From the NCBI GenBank assembly GCA_002690865.1, contig NZGG01000046.1:20034-84033 (forward strand): DNA of 64,000 nt, given 5' to 3'. Origin of the DNA: Gammaproteobacteria bacterium. GTDB taxonomy: Bacteria > Pseudomonadota > Gammaproteobacteria > Pseudomonadales > Azotimanducaceae. Of this stretch, positions 61,101 to 64,000 are shown in pieces; position 1 is the first letter of the stretch, and every line of letters begins with the position of its first letter. Position numbers and translations under genes: made by a program. A model generated the notes under the pieces. That model was not told the DNA's origin, searched no databases, and worked only from the letters and a program-made list of their open reading frames with translations.

Positions 61101-63869
61101 ATGGGGAAATCAACTAATACATTTAACCACCTAGCTTCTGCCTTTGCGGCGGTGCTAATTGGTAGTTCAGTTTCTACTGGTGCAGTTTACGCTGCCTCCG
61201 AAGAAGATGAGATGATTGAAGAAATTGTTGTTACCGGAATCCGCGGTAGCCTTCAACAATCACTTGAAAGAAAAAGAAATTCGGATCACTTTGTCGATGC
61301 GATTACTGCGGAAGATATTGGTGCCTTTCCTGACCAAAACTTAGCAGAATCATTGCAGCGTATCAGTGGTGTCGCCATCGATCGTAAATCTGGGGAAGGC
61401 GCATTCGTGAGCGTCCGAGGATTAGGTCCGCAATTTGTGCAGGGAACTATTCACGGTAGAGTCTCAGCATCGAATGTAGTTCCAGGAAGTTTGGATGGTG
61501 TTGGTAATACCAATACCAAATCTCGTGCCATTGGCTACCACAACTACCAATCTGGTCTTGTGCAAGCAGTAGAGGTACACAAGTCTCCACGTGCAGATCA
61601 CGTTGAAGGAGGAATGGGCGGATTCGTGGATATTCAGCCCCGTAGACCTTTAGATATTGGTAAAAGACAAGCAGCGGTATCCGTCGACTTCACTCAGAAT
61701 AAGCTAGCTGATGATACAGCCCCAGGTGTCTTTGCAATGTTCAGCGATGTTCTAAGCGATAACATGGGCATAATGGTATCAGCTCAATGGGACAACAAGT
61801 ATTTTCGTACAGATTCCTACAGAGGATGGGGCCATGTTTATAGAACTGTCAATGTAGATGGGGTCAACAAGGGAACGGGATATTATCCACAACAAGTGAA
61901 CGCAGAACTTCACTTGCAAGACCGTGATCGTCTAAATCTATCTTCCTCTATCCAGTATCAGCCGTCAGATATCGTTGATATGACACTAGATATTCTTTAC
62001 ACCGACAGCGAAGCCACTGAAACGCTATACAATGAATCATGGCGAATTCAGCAAGGCAATACGAGAATAACGGCTGCCGAGTCAATCAATGATAACGGAA
62101 CGACTATATTCACAAACATTAGCACCTCCGGTGCAGGACTCTTCGTCGGTCAGGAAGTAGAGGAAGTAAACGCCGAAACGATGAATATTGGTTTAAACAC
62201 TAAGATTCAACTAACTGACAATCTATTACTGAATATTGATGCATCAATGTCAGACACGGAGGCTCCAATTAGGAATCGGGACGCCATGATGCGTAACACG
62301 CGTACGCAGATGACTTATGACAAATATGGATCAGGCAGCCTTCCCTCTATGGCGACCTCTGATCCCGTTACATCAGAAGATCATTTCGTCGTCTTAAAGC
62401 AATCAGTGCAATCGCATATAGTGGATGATCGTCTTTCGCAATTTAGGATAGACCTTACCTATGATGCAGATGGCGAATGGGTAGACACAATTCAGGTAGG
62501 GGCTCGTTCATATCGGTCAGATCGAAGAGATAGAGCGCGATACCTCAATAGTAAAGCCTTTATGAATAAACCAATATCTGAATTTGGCGGAGGATTGCCT
62601 CACCCCGGTGGTGTAAATTGGATGTCAGATGGACTTGGTATTAATGTTCGATCAGGTGGTATGATTCCCAACTTCGGGTTTCTGCAAAATGCTCTATTTA
62701 CAAGACCAGATGAAGTACGAGCAGGGAAAGGTTTTAATACTGGTTCAGGCCGTTCAATCGACGAGTACAACTCCGGAAGGTTCAACGAGGATCTAAATCA
62801 TAGTGATGATGGGGACGCGCTTTATGCAATGCTCTCCTTCTCGGGAGAGCTTAGTAGCGGAACTCCTTACTCCGGTAATGTTGGCGTTAGATACGTGGAC
62901 AACAGTACGGGTTCAAATGGGGAGATAACTGTACCGGTCTCTTTCGATTATTCAGATCCTGCAAGCCCCTCAGCTGTGCTTTCTCCACCAACTTACACGG
63001 ATATATTTCATGAATATACTCGCACCTTGCCGTCACTGAATCTTCGGTTTGACCCGAGAGATGATATTGTGGTCAGGTTTTCAGCCGCCAAGGTGATGAG
63101 TAGGCCACGTTATCTGGATCTAAGCCCTCGTCTAACAGTTCAAGTTAACCCAAGAACAATGCGAGGGGGGAATGGTAAACTAGATCCTGCAATGGCTACG
63201 CAGCTCGATCTTGCAGTAGAATGGTACTTTGCTGATTTTTCAATCGCATCAATTGGTCTCTTCACAAAAGATGTGACCTCTTTTGTACAACAAGAGCAAA
63301 CACCAACACCTTTCCCGGGCGTTATCGACCCGGACACTAACCAACCATTAGTTCTGAACGCTTTCAGACCCCTAAATACTGGAAAGTCGGAGATTATGGG
63401 TGTTGAAATGTCTTTCCAGAGAACATTCGCGGATATATTACCCGCACCGTTTGATGGTTTAGGTGTCATTGCAAACTGGACTTACATTGATTCAAGCTCA
63501 GACTTTGAGAATGACAACACATCTCAAGCTTATGGTATTCCTGGGCTTTCTGAAAATACGATCAATCTTTCAGTTTTCTATGAGAAAGATTCTGTGAATG
63601 GCAGGCTTTCCTACAACTTTAGGGACGACTTCCTCGATGTCATCGCTGATGGCCAGGGTAACCCGCTGTTCGTAAACGATTATGCACAATGGGATGCTTC
63701 CTTAAATTATAGCCTTAATGATAACTTTACCGTTTCCTTAACAGCGATTAATTTAACGGATGAACCAGTTCACTATTACAATCTGCTTGGTTCAGGCACC
63801 ATGGAGCACTTTGTAAATGGCGCATACTCTGGTCGACGTGCTCAGCTAGGCTTGCGATGGAAAATGTAG
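61101..63869 (+). CDS. TonB-dependent receptor, TIGR01782-like
   Basis: 922 residues, complete. The signal peptide is at about 1-31 (ending VYAAS). The TonB-box region is EEIVVTGIRGSL. The plug domain (about 50-190) contains FPDQNLAESLQRISGVAID and VSVRGLGPQFVQ. A 22-strand beta-barrel ends in the aromatic/basic QLGLRWKM. Receptors of this branch take up oligosaccharides or other large ligands through the outer membrane using TonB energy. The FecI/FecR pair directly upstream indicates ligand-induced expression. No glycoside hydrolase is beside it, so the ligand is unknown. Confidence 0.95.
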   Translation: MGKSTNTFNHLASAFAAVLIGSSVSTGAVYAASEEDEMIEEIVVTGIRGSLQQSLERKRNSDHFVDAITAEDIGAFPDQNLAESLQRISGVAIDRKSGEGAFVSVRGLGPQFVQGTIHGRVSASNVVPGSLDGVGNTNTKSRAIGYHNYQSGLVQAVEVHKSPRADHVEGGMGGFVDIQPRRPLDIGKRQAAVSVDFTQNKLADDTAPGVFAMFSDVLSDNMGIMVSAQWDNKYFRTDSYRGWGHVYRTVNVDGVNKGTGYYPQQVNAELHLQDRDRLNLSSSIQYQPSDIVDMTLDILYTDSEATETLYNESWRIQQGNTRITAAESINDNGTTIFTNISTSGAGLFVGQEVEEVNAETMNIGLNTKIQLTDNLLLNIDASMSDTEAPIRNRDAMMRNTRTQMTYDKYGSGSLPSMATSDPVTSEDHFVVLKQSVQSHIVDDRLSQFRIDLTYDADGEWVDTIQVGARSYRSDRRDRARYLNSKAFMNKPISEFGGGLPHPGGVNWMSDGLGINVRSGGMIPNFGFLQNALFTRPDEVRAGKGFNTGSGRSIDEYNSGRFNEDLNHSDDGDALYAMLSFSGELSSGTPYSGNVGVRYVDNSTGSNGEITVPVSFDYSDPASPSAVLSPPTYTDIFHEYTRTLPSLNLRFDPRDDIVVRFSAAKVMSRPRYLDLSPRLTVQVNPRTMRGGNGKLDPAMATQLDLAVEWYFADFSIASIGLFTKDVTSFVQQEQTPTPFPGVIDPDTNQPLVLNAFRPLNTGKSEIMGVEMSFQRTFADILPAPFDGLGVIANWTYIDSSSDFENDNTSQAYGIPGLSENTINLSVFYEKDSVNGRLSYNFRDDFLDVIADGQGNPLFVNDYAQWDASLNYSLNDNFTVSLTAINLTDEPVHYYNLLGSGTMEHFVNGAYSGRRAQLGLRWKM

Positions 63870-63895
63870 TTACCTTGTCAGTACTATCTTAAAAA

Positions 63896-63922
63896 GGGCG
63901 GTCAGATGACCGCCCTTTTTTT
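63896..63922 (+). terminator. Rho-independent terminator of the receptor gene
   Basis: GGGCGGTC (63896-63903) pairs with GACCGCCC (63908-63915) over a four-base loop, preceded by AAAAA and followed by seven T. It is a textbook intrinsic terminator 26 bases after the receptor stop, and the A-run makes it partly bidirectional. Confidence 0.93.
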
Positions 63923-63968
63923 ATGCGCGGTATACTGCAAAGGTCTACAAGAAAAAAGATATAAGGCT

Positions 63969-64000
63969 ATGCTAAAAAAATCTACGTCCGAGGAAAGATA
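63969..64000 (+). CDS. Possible start of the next gene (truncated by window end)
   Basis: An ATG at 63969 follows ATAAGG and opens ten codons (MLKKSTSEER) before the edge. TATACT at about 63931 could be its -10. The fragment is too short to identify. Confidence 0.3.
   Translation, partial: MLKKSTSEER

Noticed and set aside
1-64000. CRISPR arrays, insertion sequences, rRNA genes, replication origin
   Set aside because: I saw no regularly spaced repeats, transposase motifs, rRNA sequence or DnaA-box cluster anywhere in the window.

Overview
The window looks like a piece of a marine gammaproteobacterial chromosome. It is AT-rich by eye. It carries the canonical gammaproteobacterial blocks leuS-lptE-holA and miaB-ybeZ-ybeY-corC-lnt. 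It also carries TonB-dependent receptors of the large polymer-uptake type, several sulfatases, phytanoyl-CoA-type oxygenases and a PdsR/PdsS-type two-component pair. A SAR92/OM60/Cellvibrionales-like lineage would fit, but that is an inference and the sequence does not prove it.

Layout. 1-293 is the N-terminus of a TonB-dependent receptor on the minus strand. 294-6.5 kb is an accessory region. It holds a tRNA/tmRNA-like 3' end with two 10-bp direct repeats that look like an integration scar, then a run of unrecognised genes. 5.4-17.5 kb is a catabolic or modification region: a PhyH oxygenase, a Sel1 protein with a duplicated 3' end, two soluble sulfatases, an aminoglycoside-phosphotransferase-like kinase, a TauD-type oxygenase and an esterase. 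15-20.9 kb joins a membrane-anchored LTA-synthase-like enzyme, a two-domain methyltransferase, a tiny 'IDPGTGS' membrane protein and a second YidC-like insertase. 21-24.6 kb has two aldo/keto reductases, the decayed tail of a GH51 arabinofuranosidase and an SDR. 24.8-30 kb has PdsR/PdsS, ahcY and tesB.

30-36 kb contains two convergent AAA+ ATPase/VWA modules (MoxR/CoxE-like on plus, CobS/CobT on minus) with a Nudix gene between them. 36.2-46.5 kb is housekeeping: holA, lptE, leuS, lnt, corC, ybeY, ybeZ, miaB, a DUF1820 gene and folK. 46.5-51.3 kb has a stand-alone biotinyl carrier and a Gld-type ABC operon with DUF4340. 51.7-56 kb has a HAD pseudogene, an SDR, a 2-oxoglutarate oxygenase, a NupC-type transporter and a free TonB C-terminal domain. 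56.2-56.7 kb holds two paralogous 73-residue hydrophobic proteins with strong ribosome sites and a perfect terminator hairpin. 57-64 kb has a PhyH-HEAT protein, an esterase, and a FecI/FecR pair followed by a full TonB-dependent receptor.

The most unusual items are the tandem 73-residue membrane proteins, the LTA-synthase-like/methyltransferase/IDPGTGS/YidC2 cluster, the paired AAA+/VWA modules without a chelatase large subunit, the integration scar, and two pseudogenes (GH51, HAD) that single-frame gene calls would miss or misread.
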